From: Oscarella lobularis
Taxonomy: Eukaryota; Porifera; Homoscleromorpha; Homosclerophorida; Oscarellidae
Length of the DNA stretch: 64,000 nt
Direction of reading: 5' to 3'
Assembly: GCF_947507565.1 (NCBI RefSeq)
Contig: NC_089179.1
Span: forward strand, 2,931,747 to 2,995,746
The notes beneath the pieces are model-generated. The model was not told the origin of the DNA. It saw nothing but the letters and a program-made list of their open reading frames with translations, and did not search any database. Shown in pieces: positions 35,645 to 47,130 of this stretch. Both the position numbers and the translations under genes were made by a program. Within the stretch, counting starts at the first letter, position 1; the number at the start of each line of letters is the position of its first letter.

Positions 35645-38447
35645 ATGACATTCTTCATGACGGCCGTCTTGGGTGCTACTGCTCTTTTTTCCGCGCTTGC
35701 GTTCGGAAGAAATTTCGCGAAAGGTAATGACTATTTATTTAGCAGTTCAAAGCAATCCTGCACCTGTTGAGCGATCGTGCGAGTCGCAGGGGGACGTTGC
35801 AAACTCACTCAAAACGTTTCGCTGTATTATCAGTCAACAAATCCCGGTGTTCTTTTAGACTCGTCGGGATATTACCCCAATTTGGCAGCTTATGGAGAAT
35901 CTTCGCAGAGCTCTACCTTTTCTCACTCGTGCAACCCCACCGCTTCAAAAGCGACTGACGGAAACAACGAAGGCGTCTTCTCTTGGTGCTCAGTCACTCA
36001 CACGAACGAAGATGTCAACGCGTGGTGGGGAGTAGACTTGAATGACCCCTCGTCTTTTCAGTCATTGTGATCAATCGCATCGACTGCTGCATTGAACGTC
36101 TGTCCAACTTCGACGTCATACTGAAGGATCAATCCCACAACGTCTTGATAAGCATTCACGAGGCTCAAGGAGGCAGGGAAAGCATGACCTTCCTAATGCC
36201 TTCCTTACTTCGCGGAGTTCGCTACGTTCGAGTTCAACTTCGCGGAACAAACTTTCTCAGTCTCGCTGAAGTAGAAGTTTACGGTGAGACGTGAAGGCTA
36301 GTGCCAGATCAAAAATGATCCTAATTATTATTTTTAGGAGAGAACGCCGTCGCCACCAAAAGAAACTTGGCTCAATCGAGACCTGCAGCTCAAAGCTCCA
36401 CCGCCAAGAGCTCTGACTGGGTGTGTCAAGCATCCGCTTCTAAGGCCGTCGACGGTGACACGGATGGTGACTTTTACCCGCGGTGCTCCGTCACGCACAC
36501 GAACGAGGACCAGCAAGCCTGGTGGCAGGTCGATCTCCAAGGCTCAAGAACCCTCCACCGGGTTCAAGTGTTCAATCGCGTTGACTGCTGCATGGATCGT
36601 CTCGCCAATTTCAACGTCACGCTGCGAAACTCGGCCAGAGCAACGCTGGCTACGAAAAATTTTCCCGGTGGCACAACTACCCAAATATACACATTTTCGA
36701 AGACAGTCGAGAATGTCAGATTCGTTCGCGTTCACCTCCTTGGAAAGGGCGTTCTGAGTCTCGCTATGGTTCAAGTGATCGGTAATGACGATAATGGCAG
36801 GAATGACAGAAATGACAAGAATGACGGTAGTGGCAACATTACTACAAGTAATGCGAATCTTTTTCCTGTTTTGCTTGTGGTCGGCTCGTTCATTGTCCTC
36901 CTCGTTCTCATCTTAATTGCTGTGGTTGTCTGCGTTTGCTATCGTCGTAAATGTCGTTCCGTGAACTTGACTTCGCCTGCTGCCGAAGCCCGAACCTGCA
37001 AGAGACCCGATGAATGGGAAATCAATCGCGGCGACGTGGCGCTTCTGGAGAAGATAGGCGAGGGTCTTTTTGGCGTCGTGCATAAAGCACAGCTCTTGCA
37101 TGAGCCTTCATTGCAGCGAAAGTCTACAGTGCAACATCGAACCAGTAACAAGTCGTTCGTCGCTTGTAAAATGCTTAGGAGTAAGGTTCCAGGTACCACA
37201 ATCTCTCTTTCTCTCTAATTCCTCCTCTTTTCTTCATAGGGAAGCGTCAGCTCGAGGAGGATGACATTCTCAACGAAATCAATCTAATGAAGCGAATCGG
37301 GCGACATCAACACATCGTCAGCATGGTTGCGTGCATAACGGAAAGCCAGCCGTTGAGCTTGATTGTTGAATACTGCTGTCACGGCGATCTACTTAACTAT
37401 CTGAGAAAAGGAAGACACGTTGCAGTACGTATCGATGTAAACAAGCGTTATATTAATCTAATGAAATAACTTGCTCGTTCTTTTAGTTGGTTAGAAGTCG
37501 CTCTTGCAATTCTGAGTATGAGGAGAATGAGAAGGAAAGACGTGCAGACGAGGCTGCCGATGATGAATTTGAGAGTGATGATAATGAGAATATCGCGTTG
37601 AAATTTACGACTTCCAATCTCCTATCGTTTTCCTGGCAAATTGGATCGGGAATGGTACAAGCAAGCCGACTATTTTTTCCTAAATTAATTAATGCAGTAA
37701 ATTTTTACCTTTAGGATTATCTGAGTGGAAAAGGTCTGGTTCATCGCGATTTGGCTTGCAGAAACGTGCTCATTGGCGAGAACGAACTACTTAAAGTGTC
37801 TGACTTTGGACTGACAAGAGCCGTCGCCCAGGATGGGCAATACAGTCAAAAGACCTCAAGGCGTCTGCCACTGCGATGGATGTCAATCGAAGCTATTACT
37901 CGCCGTCTCTTCACCGAGAAAAGCGACGTGTAGAGATTGAGTTTCATGCAGGCCAACTGAATTTTATATTTGTCTTGTTTATTTTTAGGTGGTCGTTTGG
38001 AGTTGCCATGTGGGAAATATTCACGTTAGGTGAGACTGCTGTTTGTCTAATTTCGAACTTGAAGGTTTTTCTTTACAGGCGGTTTTCCGTACCCGTGCAT
38101 TGTGAGTAAGGATCTTCGGTCGCATCTGCTTGAAGGCAACCGTCTAGATCGCCCCGAAAACTGTTCCGATCAACTGTGAGTCTTTTTTTTGCTAAATAGC
38201 AATTCATCAGTGCATTTCTTTCAGGTTCAAACTGATTTCTGAATGCTGGCACACCGATCCTGACAAGCGTCCGGCTTTCCGTGTTTTCTCACGGAAGCTG
38301 GGTAAACTCCTCGAAGCAGAAAACCCGAACAAATACATCAATTTTGACGCTGCATCTTTGTATCCTATCGAAACTGAGTCGGGGATACTGTATATGGGTG
38401 ATACGTCAGAAACTACCATGTGGACCAGCGGTATCACATATGTCTAA
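35645..38447 (+). CDS. Receptor tyrosine kinase with two F-type lectin domains
   Basis: Nine exons: 35645-35723 (signal MTFFMTAVLGATALFSALAF), 35859-36283 (lectin domain 1), 36338-37180 (lectin 2, TM LLVVGSFIVLLVLILIAVVV, juxtamembrane, kinase start), 37240-37424, 37487-37654, 37715-37929, 37989-38029, 38079-38175 and 38225-38447. Domain 2 keeps the F-lectin fucose motif H-x26-R-x-D-x4-R (HTNEDQQAWW ... NRVDCCMDR). The kinase has the glycine loop GEGLFGVVHK, lysine in FVACKML, HRDLACRNVL, DFGLTRAV, LPLRWMSIEAI and SDVWSFGVAMWEIFTLG. An acidic kinase insert of about 45 residues (ENEKERRADEAADDEFESDD) precedes HRD, as in split-kinase receptors. The tail has two possible phosphotyrosines (SLYPIE, ILYMGD). 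One missing base near 36063 breaks lectin domain 1; otherwise the frame is clean. It likely binds fucosylated ligands at the cell surface. Confidence 0.85.
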
Positions 38448-38626
38448 CGGTGACTGCTTGATATGATGCTCTATAGCTAGACTGCGGAAGAAATAGGTCT
38501 CTCACATGGACAAAAGAAAATGTATCATACGTTACACTTAGGTCTTTTATTCAGGTCTTGCGTTACTAATTCAGTTCATGCGGAACGTGGTTGTCGACAT
38601 CGACGCATAAACTCGCATGTAATGAT

Positions 38627-38835
38627 GTTTGACGAGAAAAGTTTACTCTCCTTATCCAGGTCGCTTGGTCGTCCGCCATCACAAATTGTGCTCGCACACG
38701 AATCAGTGCTGTTTCGCTAGCGCCTTTTCGTGTCGACGATGATTGGATTGGTTTGTTGTTGATGTGAGGCAAGCTTTGACGCGTAGGCAGCGATAGCGGA
38801 GCTTTCTGAGGCCCCCGTGAATGGGGGAGTCGATC
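38627..38835. repeat. Dispersed repeat family, copy 2
   Basis: About 85-90% like 34495-34710 by eye, immediately 3' of the receptor kinase gene. The following segment (38858-38900, CTGTGACGCGGCTCCCGG) also recurs at 44830-44875. Confidence 0.7.
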
Positions 38836-39016
38836 TCAAAGCATTGACCCTATTACTTGAAAGCTGTGACGCGGCTCCCGGACAGCTCAATGCATGAAGA
38901 CGAGATACTATAATTGAAAAAGGCTAAATAAATGTAAATAGGTGGATGTACGGGACTTTGGTGAACGCGTGACGTACCAGGATTCTTTCTCTACTCTATC
39001 TCTCACCCAAGAGGTC

Positions 39017-40680
39017 TAGAGTAGGACCTCGGCTTTCGGACATTCTGCGATTTCGGACGCTCGCACAGCAAATCTAGCGAACCGATTCTGGCTTTCTATG
39101 GCGCATTTGAAAGCCCAATCCCTTCCAGGAAGATGTGCCAGAGCGCGAATCAATAGACCAAACCCTCATAATTTTATGAGAAGATTAGCGCGCGCAGGTC
39201 AAATCCTCCGCTTTCGGACAGCAGTATCGCTTTCGGACACGTATGCGTAGCTCATTCAAATTTTAATGTTTCGCCTAGAATTTTTTTTCACAAAATCCTC
39301 TATCATAGAGCTTTCGAACGCAGTAAAGCTTTAGCCAAATGGTCTAGTCTATCGCATGCTAAAAATCGACGAATATACCGACATCGCACCTCGGTGTTCG
39401 GACACCAGTTATTCCGTTTGCAAAGCCCAAATCCGTTTCTAAATGGACATTCTGAATTTTCTGTAAGGTATTTGAAACGATTTTCAAAAGCAGCTCAAAA
39501 AAGAGTAACATTGCTAAGCAATTGGGCTGTTTAGTGCATGAAAATGCATTTCTTGGGTTTGCTTTAGTAGCCATAAAACTAAATATAGCAACGAGATTAC
39601 CCAAACTGGTACAGATGCAAGCGGTGCGAAGAAAAAGTCACCCTAAAACTTCATATTATTGAAAAATTCTGTCACATACCAGTACAGGACGTTACGCAAA
39701 ATGCAGTTTGTTCAAACTTTATCATAGTGTTTGGTATATTGCCAAGTTCTCAGGCTACGTCAAGCTGACCATCTGCGTTTATTAATTTATCTATTGCGTT
39801 CTAAGAATTTCAGTTTGAGTGCTCTTATATAAAGATCGAATTTCAGATTCTTGGTATCACACTCTGGCTGTGATATCTTCATGAATCTCGATGCTGCTAA
39901 AAATGTACCTGCTCTACTTATGGAAGTCAAGAGCACTCCAGAGACAGATACTGTAAAAAGGCGTACTTTTATGTAATGTTTCTGACGTTGCGATAAAAAT
40001 CAGCACGACAAATGCATTTGGCGTAAAGTACTGTATGCGGCAGAATTTTTCATTAATACGAAGTTTTAGGGTGACTTTTTCTTCGCACCGCTTGCTTCTG
40101 TGCGAGTTTGGGTATTTTCGTTGCTATATTTAGTTTTATTGCTACTAAAGCAAACCCAAGAAATGCACTAAACAGCCCAATTGCTTAGCAAAGTTACTCT
40201 TTTGCTGCTTTTGAAAATCGTCTCAAATACCTTACAGAAAATCAGAATGTCCTTTTAGAAACGGATTTGGGCTTTGCAAACGGAATAACTGGTGTCCGAA
40301 CACCGAGGTGCGATGTCGGTATATTCGTCGATTTTTAGCATGCGATAGACTAGACCATTTGGCTAAAGCTTTACTGCGTTCGAAAGCTCTATGATAGAGG
40401 ATTTTGTGAAAAAAAATTCTAGGCGAAACATTAAAATTTGAATGAGCTACGCATACGTGTCCGAAAGCGATACTGCTGTCCGAAAGCGGAGGATTTGACC
40501 TGCGCGCGCTAATCTTCTCATAAAATCATGAGGGTTTGGTCTATTGATTCGCGCTCTGGCACATCTTCCTGGAAGGGATTGGGCTTTCAAATGCGCCATA
40601 GGAAGCCAGAATCGGTTCGCTAGATTTGCTGTGCGAGCGTCCGAAATCGCAGAATGTCCGAAAGCCGAGGTCCTACTCTA
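39017..40680. mobile_element. Foldback (long terminal-inverted-repeat) element, 1.66 kb
   Basis: Two arms of about 630 bp (39017-39650 and 40058-40680) are inverted copies with few differences, separated by about 400 bp of unique A/T-rich sequence. The ends are TAGAGTAGGACCTCGG and its reverse complement; if the outer TA is a target duplication, termini are GAGTAGGACCTCGG, as expected of a Tc1/mariner-type non-autonomous element. CTTTCGGACA and TTCGGACGC motifs recur inside the arms. No transposase frame is present. Confidence 0.85.
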
Positions 40681-40935
40681 TGTGCGATCGAAGCGGTGCC
40701 TGGCGTAGAAGTGGAAACGTTTTGACGGTATGGCTTTAGTTTTAGCGTAGTACGAAGCGAGGGGAGTTCCCTTTCCATGCGCACAAGCGATCAAATGCAA
40801 TTTTCGCTATCCCATTCGAAAGCAAGACAACAGAAACATTCAAAATAGTCACTTCACCAGTATTCGAACAAACAGAAGCTCACATCTCGCCTAAAAAAAG
40901 CAGCATCAGTATAAGAATTAATTTCTCTATTAATA

Positions 40936-42046
40936 TTAATTACCAATCACTTCAACCTCAGCGAAATGAAGAAAGTTCCGTCCAAGAAGATGAACGCGAA
41001 CGTATCTGACGTCCTGGACTTTCTTCGAATACGTGTATATTAGGGTATCTGTGCCTCCCGGAAAATTTTGCGTAGCCAACGTCACCTCGTCCGCGTTTCG
41101 CAGCGTGATGTTGAAATTGGCGAGACGTTCCTTGCAGCAGTTAGCGCGATTGAACACGCGAACCCAGTGGACAGTTCTCGAGCCTTGGAGATCGACCTGC
41201 CACCACGCTTGCTGGTCGTTATTCGTGTGAATGATCGTGCACGTGGGGCTGTTGACGCCATTCGTTTCACCGTCGACGGCTGTGGAAGCGCCTGAACGAC
41301 ACGCAAAATACTCCGAGCTTTGGCTTGCAGGTTGGTGTAGGGCCAAGTTTCTTTCTCCTGAGAAAAAGATAAATATTATCGTTATTATCTAAGTTACGTT
41401 ACGCTACGCTACGCTACGTCGCGAGCCCTTCGAAGGCCTTTTTTACCGTAGACGTTCACTTCAGCGAGACTGAGATAGTTTGTTCCGCGAAGTTGTATGC
41501 GAACGTAGCGAACTCCACGAAGTATGGGTTCCATAGGGAAGAACATCATTTCTCGGCCTCCCTTAGCTTCGTAAAGGCTTCTTAACACCTGCTGGGATCC
41601 GTCCTTGAGTATGACGTCGAAGTTGGAAAGACGGTCCATGCAGCAGTCGATGCGATTGTAAACAACGACTGAATAGACGAGCGATTTGTCGTCTTTCAAG
41701 TCGACTTCCCACCACGCACTCGACTCGTTGTACGTGCGAGTGATTGAGCAAGGGGCGTCCTCGCTGTTTCCGTCCGTCGCTTGAGAAGCGGACGTGTCGC
41801 ACGAGTGATTGTGGGTAGAGCTCTGCGTAGCTGTTCCATTAAGTGCCATATTGGTGTAATATGGCGCCGAGTCTCTCAAAATTCTGTACTCTAAAAGAAC
41901 ACCGTGCACCGAGTTGCGATTCGTTACAGCGCCTCTGCTAGTTTAGGCTTCGAGGCACTTCTCTAGTCCTTACGTGTCTTGAAATCTGCTCCGAATGCCA
42001 GCGACGAAAGGAGAGCGCCGAAGACAGCTGTCACGAAGAATGCCAT
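40936..42046 (-). CDS. Secreted two-domain F-type lectin (kinase-less paralogue of the RTK)
   Basis: Minus strand. Exon 1 42046-41974 (signal MAFFVTAVFGALLSSLAFG), exon 2 41890-41447 (lectin 1) and exon 3 41357-40936 (lectin 2, ending EVEVIGN-stop). All junctions are in phase and the frame is clean. Exon positions and phases equal those of the RTK at 35645, so the two arose by an inverted duplication. It has no TM or kinase: the frame stops where the RTK continues into its juxtamembrane linker. In lectin 1 the motif histidine is replaced by arginine (SITRTYNESSAWW) while RIDCCMDR is kept; in lectin 2 the histidine is kept and the RxD aspartate is asparagine (NRANCCKER), so fucose binding by the canonical site is doubtful in both. 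It could act as a decoy or partner of the receptor; that is speculation. Confidence 0.8.
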
Positions 42047-42049
42047 AGC

Positions 42050-42470
42050 AAGATTCGCTTCAATTATCTTTCTATAGGAGTGTGGCAAGCGAGCCTATCC
42101 ACGGAACCCCTATGATGCGTACATGCAATTAACCGCGAATCTTTATTCATGAGGAAACTAGCGTCGTGGTTCTAGGAAAAGCCCTAATCCGGCTTCATGC
42201 ATGTGTCCACCGCGCGTTTATGAAGCCAAAGGAGGAATCGTCATCTGCTCCCTGGACTACTAAACGCCTTAAATCTTCGGATTATAGTACTCCCACTCGC
42301 GTAACCGCCTTCAGAATTTTCGCCCTCCTATTCATCTTCCTTTTACATTAGCAGACATCAGAGAAGAAAACGGATAAACGAAAAAAGACGACAAAACTAA
42401 CAATACCTACTGGCCGGTGACTATAAACATCCATGCAGGACCACATACATGCACAGTATATATAGAGGAG
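42050..42470. other. Intergenic, nothing recognised
   Basis: Between the lectin 5' end and the 3' end of the next minus-strand gene. No coding or repeat signal noted; part of it should contain the lectin promoter. Confidence 0.4.
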
Positions 42471-42476
42471 ACAACT

Positions 42477-44690
42477 TCATTCAAACTCGTTCAGCACCTG
42501 ATATATTCCTTGCGATGGAACGAGAGTAAAGGCATGGTAAACAACTGCGCTGGCCTTTATCACAGGAGAATCGACTGTAATTTTCAAATCTTCGTTGTAG
42601 AAAAGTTCCACTGTAAACTCGCCTTCTTCTGGATTGAAAAATGAACCTTCAGGCACCGGCCTAACGTTGAAAGAATACTCATTCGAGTCGTTTGGCGCAT
42701 CAACTAAACAAATCCATTTGAATTTTCTCAAATAATATCGCGAAAGTTTTACGAGTGGCACTGTTTCCTCCACTGAAATTCTGACAGGCAGATGAATTCT
42801 GACATAGAATTTCAACAGCTACAAGCGATTCAGGACGTGCTACAAATTTCCAGGTTTTGCCGGTCAGGCATGGAAACTCGCCTCTTCCAAGACACGGGTA
42901 TTCTTAAAGAGGTGTATAAAACAACTAACTTCGTAGTGGAAATGAAGCTCACCGACGGTAAAGCCAATAACGTTCTGGCCGTCGCAATTTGCGGTGATGC
43001 CCACTTGTGAAGTCGAATTGTTTATGAGGCTGCTTACGAGAAAGATATCGCACTCTTTCGACGAAACGCTACAACTAATATATACCAAAAATTAATTAAT
43101 TAATTAAGGTATAACTGCATGCGAAACTGCAGTACTTCGGCGCCTTTTCCGCACTGGAGCGATTCACGGAGATGTACCGAAGCCCTTCGTCGTCGTCCTC
43201 ATCTACACTATATTACGGGCATTGCTTTCAAGCAAATTTTTCACGGAAAAATGTACATTAGTGTGGCATGAGCTCTTTCTATGCTGGCGATAGAGCAGCT
43301 TTCCAACAGAATGTTTCTGATTAGTGCCAATTGGATTAGTCCACGCTTTGTATAGTCGTCGGTAAGGCTTACTGATCGAGCAACGGTTGAATAGTTGCCA
43401 ACGTTTCGGGACTTTCCGCGCATTGCGCATTTCTTGTACAAAAAAACAACGTTGACTTACATTTGATTGTTTAATTAATTAATTTGTACAGGCTGATCGC
43501 AGTAAGGTGACTCGGAGAATTTTGACCTTTCCACAAATTACGATTTTGACAGTAGCCATCATTAGTGCTCCAATTCCTTATGCTGCAAGAAGTTTTATAG
43601 TCATCATATGTAGAAAATATTTTCTCTTACTTGAAAGCACAGAAGACAGACGTATTTGCGCAACACACGCCGCCAGTATTGCTTCTTTCTGCGATAGTTG
43701 CGCAGGCGTTCGACGCTCCTGACGTCGAAGAAACAAAAATATAGGCGGAAGGGGTATGTGGTCGAAAGCTGAAACACCGACTAATTGAGCCAACTGAATC
43801 CGCTGCGTCCAACAAAGATTCTTGCCCTGGAAAGAAAATAGCAATAAAAAGGGAGCTGAAATTTCCTGGTCTAGTGTGATAGACGACTGCATCGACTGAC
43901 GAATTGACGCTACAAAACATCGGAAAAAAGATACAAGTCTTTACGTTATAAATTGTTTGTAATCCTACTTAAAATTGGGTCCTCTATAAATCGAAACAAC
44001 CCCTTTGTCAGGTGGAAAGGCAGAGATGGGTAAATCTACGTCAAAAGCGAGATTATTCGGGCCGATAACGAAATAGCCATCAGTTCTCGTGTATCCGAAC
44101 AACTCAACAATAAAACCGTTGTTTGCCACAATAAATGAATAAAGCGTTAGTGACGTATTTCCCATTCCGTAGTCCCAGAGCTCGACAAACCATGAATCTT
44201 CTGCTCTAATGTCAACTTCATTCATGACGATTAGGTGAAAAGGATCGTAGCACGCCGTCGGACTTGCCGAATTCCAAAAGGGAAAGGAGTCGCAAGAGAC
44301 ATTCTGAACTGCGGGTATGTTGACGCAATCGTCCTGCACGCGTTCGCAGTACTCTCGACAGGGTCGTCGCACAACATTGGCTGCAATGGCGTTGTTGACG
44401 CGGCAGTCGGGGAAGTAAAGTAAACACGCGAACAGGCCGAGTTCCGAGGAACAGGAATCCGAAGGTCTGTCAGAGCCGAACGTCGAAGTCAGTGCCGCTT
44501 CCGCGGCCGATGCCGTAGGGTGACCGAAATCGTTAGGGAAGTGCGATCCGGCAGACAATCCTGCGTTTCTGCATGACGTAGGAACTGAGACGTCACACGT
44601 GATACTCCCACGAGCAATAGATAAACAAGCAGCAGTGAAGAGGCCGAAGGCAGAGACGACGCGAACGAGAGCTTTAGAGTTTGCGATCAT
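42477..44690 (-). CDS. Secreted protein with Frizzled-type CRD and lamin-tail-like domain
   Basis: Minus strand. ATG 44690 begins a signal peptide (VRVVSAFGLFTAACLSIARG). Exon 1 (44690-43969) holds a Frizzled cysteine-rich domain with cysteines in order: ITCDVSVPTSCRNAGL, SHFPNDFGHPTA, LFACLLYFPDCR, VRRPCREYCERVQDDC, NVSCDSFPFW. It runs into a lamin-tail-like fold (SWFVELWDYG, LTLYSFIVANNG, GYFVIG, GVVSIYRG). Exon 2 (43909-43631) continues it: SSVDAVVYHTRPG, DSVGSISRC, TSGASN, the usual LTD ending. A further exon around 43572-43498 (NDGYCQNRNLWKGQNSP) is plausible, and frames at 43430-43210, 43088-42864 and 42815-42477 (PEEGEFTVELFYNEDLKITV) may be later exons. The 3' exon set is not proven. 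FZ domains bind Wnt or lipids; the FZ-LTD pairing suggests an extracellular protein of unknown role. Confidence 0.6.
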
Positions 44691-44889
44691 TGTCTGAATT
44701 GGAATCAAAGCCGCTGAATAAAGTACGAACCGTTGTGGTGAGCATGCAATTGAGGGAAGCTCTACATGCAGACCTATACATGAAAAAAATGAGCACTACT
44801 AAATTATTAATTTAGTAGAGTAATGCGAAAGCTGTGACGTGGCTCCTCAATGCATGGAGAGGAGATCTCCTGAGTACGAGAAATTCCCA

Positions 44890-45370
44890 CAAGTAAGTCT
44901 ATACTGAGGCTAAGGGTCTAAGCGCGCTAAGACCGTTCGCCGCTTTCGAACGCCGCCAACTCTTTTTCTCCTCTCGCCGCAGCTTCCGCGCCCGTCGCAG
45001 CGTCGTCTTCGAGCCGGTTTTCGTCGTCTCCCGTCGGCTCTGAGCGTTTTCGAGGGAACGTACGCCTTTCGTCTCCGATAGTTCGCGTCAGCCATCCTGA
45101 CGACGCTTCCGTTCTTCTTCGACGACGAAGTCGCCAGCGTCGTGATGAAGCCTCTTTTCGCCGTTTTCCGTCGGCTCTAAACGTTTTCTTCGGCGCGTCT
45201 CCCGTCGCGGCGCCTTTCGTCTCGGATCGTTTGCGTCGGTGTTCTTCTCGGCGTCAATCCAGGCGGCCCTCACCTGCGCGACGGCGCTTCGCTTCTTTTG
45301 CGACAGCAAAGCCGCGCGTGGACGAGTCGACTGCTTCACCCGGTAAGCGTTCTTTCCCAAACGTACGGTA
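44890..45370 (-). other. G/C-rich arginine/lysine-coding stretch, uncertain gene
   Basis: Two imperfect tandem copies of about 150 bp (around 44990-45100 and 45150-45255) share CGTCGGCTCT, GCCTTTCGTCTC and a GTTCGCGTC/GTTTGCGTC core. On the minus strand they encode a highly basic protein (RRETRRRKRLEP). A start at 45373 is possible but frames compete, so the coding claim is weak. Confidence 0.3.
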
Positions 45371-45385
45371 CATGCTCACTTTCGT

Positions 45386-46428
45386 ATGTGTTCGTCGGTG
45401 ATCGCTGCAGTCGACCTCTGTGGCCTTGCAGTGCCTTTTGCTGCTGGCCACCCAAAAAAGCCTAAATTTTCCGAATTAAGCCAAAAAAACACGAAAATCG
45501 CTATAACGAACGAAATGCTACCCGAAACTCGCAATTCTTCTTTAGATTCTGTGACTGCTCTCCAATCCAAGAAGCGAAGAACTCGAAAAAGACGCGACGA
45601 TCAAGCCATTTTAGGAAGGAATTCTCAAGACGCGAAGAGAAAACGACGAGGGCGAGAAGATTTGTCAAATTCCCACCAACGACTTTGTGAGGAAGAGCAG
45701 CTCTCCATCCTTCCAGAGTCCATCAGTTCTGAATGTTAAAGCAGTCCTCCAAAAACCCAAAGAATCACAATCACCTTTATTTTCTCTCCAGTCGAGTCTC
45801 TCGAAGTACCCTTTCCTCAGCCACTTCTCACTGCACTGAAACAGAAACTACTCCGAATCCTCCTCTGCCTATCAATACCACTCTTTCTACCGTCGATGAT
45901 GATCGAATTGACCTTACTCCCAATCATGATCATATTTATGTTACCCCCAACCCAAGCACTCATGATATTCTTACCACAGGTAGTACTTGTCACTCCGATA
46001 GACCCCAAGATACCCCGAATCCTCCTCCACCTATCAATACCACTCTTTCTACTGTTGATGATAATCGTATTTATCTTACTCCCGGCAAAACTCATGGCAT
46101 CATTAGCACCGCTACCACCCACTGCGACAGTGCCGTAGCTTCCCCCAATATCGTTGTTCTGCGTGTTCTCTCACCTCCTTTCGTCGGTCCTCGCACATTT
46201 GCACTGCCGACATCCTCATTACCGTCCACTCCTTTCACAACGCTGAGATTTCAGCCTCAGGCTACAGTGCCCGATGAAATTCCTTTCCCTCGAGTACCAC
46301 CAGTCCACGACGAACGTAGACAAACCGAAACAGTTACCCAGACTCGGCGACGCCCTCGAGCTACGCGACGCGCATTTTCCTATATGATCGGGCAGGCTCT
46401 TTCAATGACGCAGACATTGGCAGAATGA
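45386..46428 (+). CDS. Low-complexity nuclear-like protein with internal repeat, unknown
   Basis: ATG near 45386 opens a frame with basic clusters (SKKRRTRKRRDDQ, DAKRKRRGRED) ending at 45739. A second frame, 45733-46428, is rich in P, T and S and has an internal duplication: PNPPLPINTTLSTVDDDRI and PNPPPPINTTLSTVDDNRI about 130 bp apart. How they join is unclear: a possible intron (GTTAAAGC to CTCCAG, about 45735-45791) would instead lead into a third, hydrophobic frame (LTLLPIMIIFMLPP). Basic motifs suggest a nuclear protein. No family recognised. Confidence 0.35.
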
Positions 46429-46439
46429 CAGCTAGGTTG

Positions 46440-46911
46440 ATATATTTCAATAACAATAAAAGGCTGTACCTGATATGACGTAGGGAACTGCAAACAATTC
46501 CACTAAGAAAGTTGTGGAAGAAAAATAAACACGCCACAGACCTTGATCCACGTACCCTCTTCGTGCAGCTGAAGTCGGATGACAGACGCCGCCGTTGTCG
46601 CGATGCACGACGCGTATAGCTAACACGTACAAATTTGAACATTACGTCAAACCCTATTTTCTTGACTTCTCCCAGTACTAAACTGGTTCTCGTCACTTTT
46701 AGGTGCCAAATACGAGTTACGTTCGGAGGATGGAGCACCTTTGCGTTGTCGAGTTGAACGTCGTCTCGCTCATCATGCGTCGTGCTAACGTCGCATACAG
46801 GTATATGTCATAATGTGTCACTGGATCTCTCCCCGTCGGAAAGACTGACTGCAAATGCATCAAAGGAATTGCCCCGTAGTCGAAAGAGCTGTGCGCAATA
46901 ATAGACCACAA
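46440..46911 (-). other. Overlapping minus-strand frames, no recognised product
   Basis: Two frames (46911-46717 and 46738-46447) encode WSIIAHSSFDYGAIPL and NVTRIWHLKVTRTSLVLGEV, which may be two exons, but I find no family, start or splice evidence strong enough to call a gene. Confidence 0.2.
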
Positions 46912-47130
46912 CGTTTATCCTATATCCCTGTGAAGCGTGTTTGTTTTTGTAAGGTGCGCGGTTCCGGGACGTTACGCATTTCCGCGCTCCGACTGGGGTG
47001 AGGAAGAAAGTTTGAAAGCTTCGCTTGGGTCTCGATCGTTTACATAAACGTCATAGTGAGTAAAGAACTGTTGTTTATGCCGAGCTGTATAGACGCTTCA
47101 CGCTAGCGGTAAGAGGAGTCGTTTTGGAAA

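Noticed and set aside
44890-45370. Histone- or protamine-like gene
   Set aside because: Only arginine/lysine richness from a G/C-rich tandem repeat; no family motif and competing frames.
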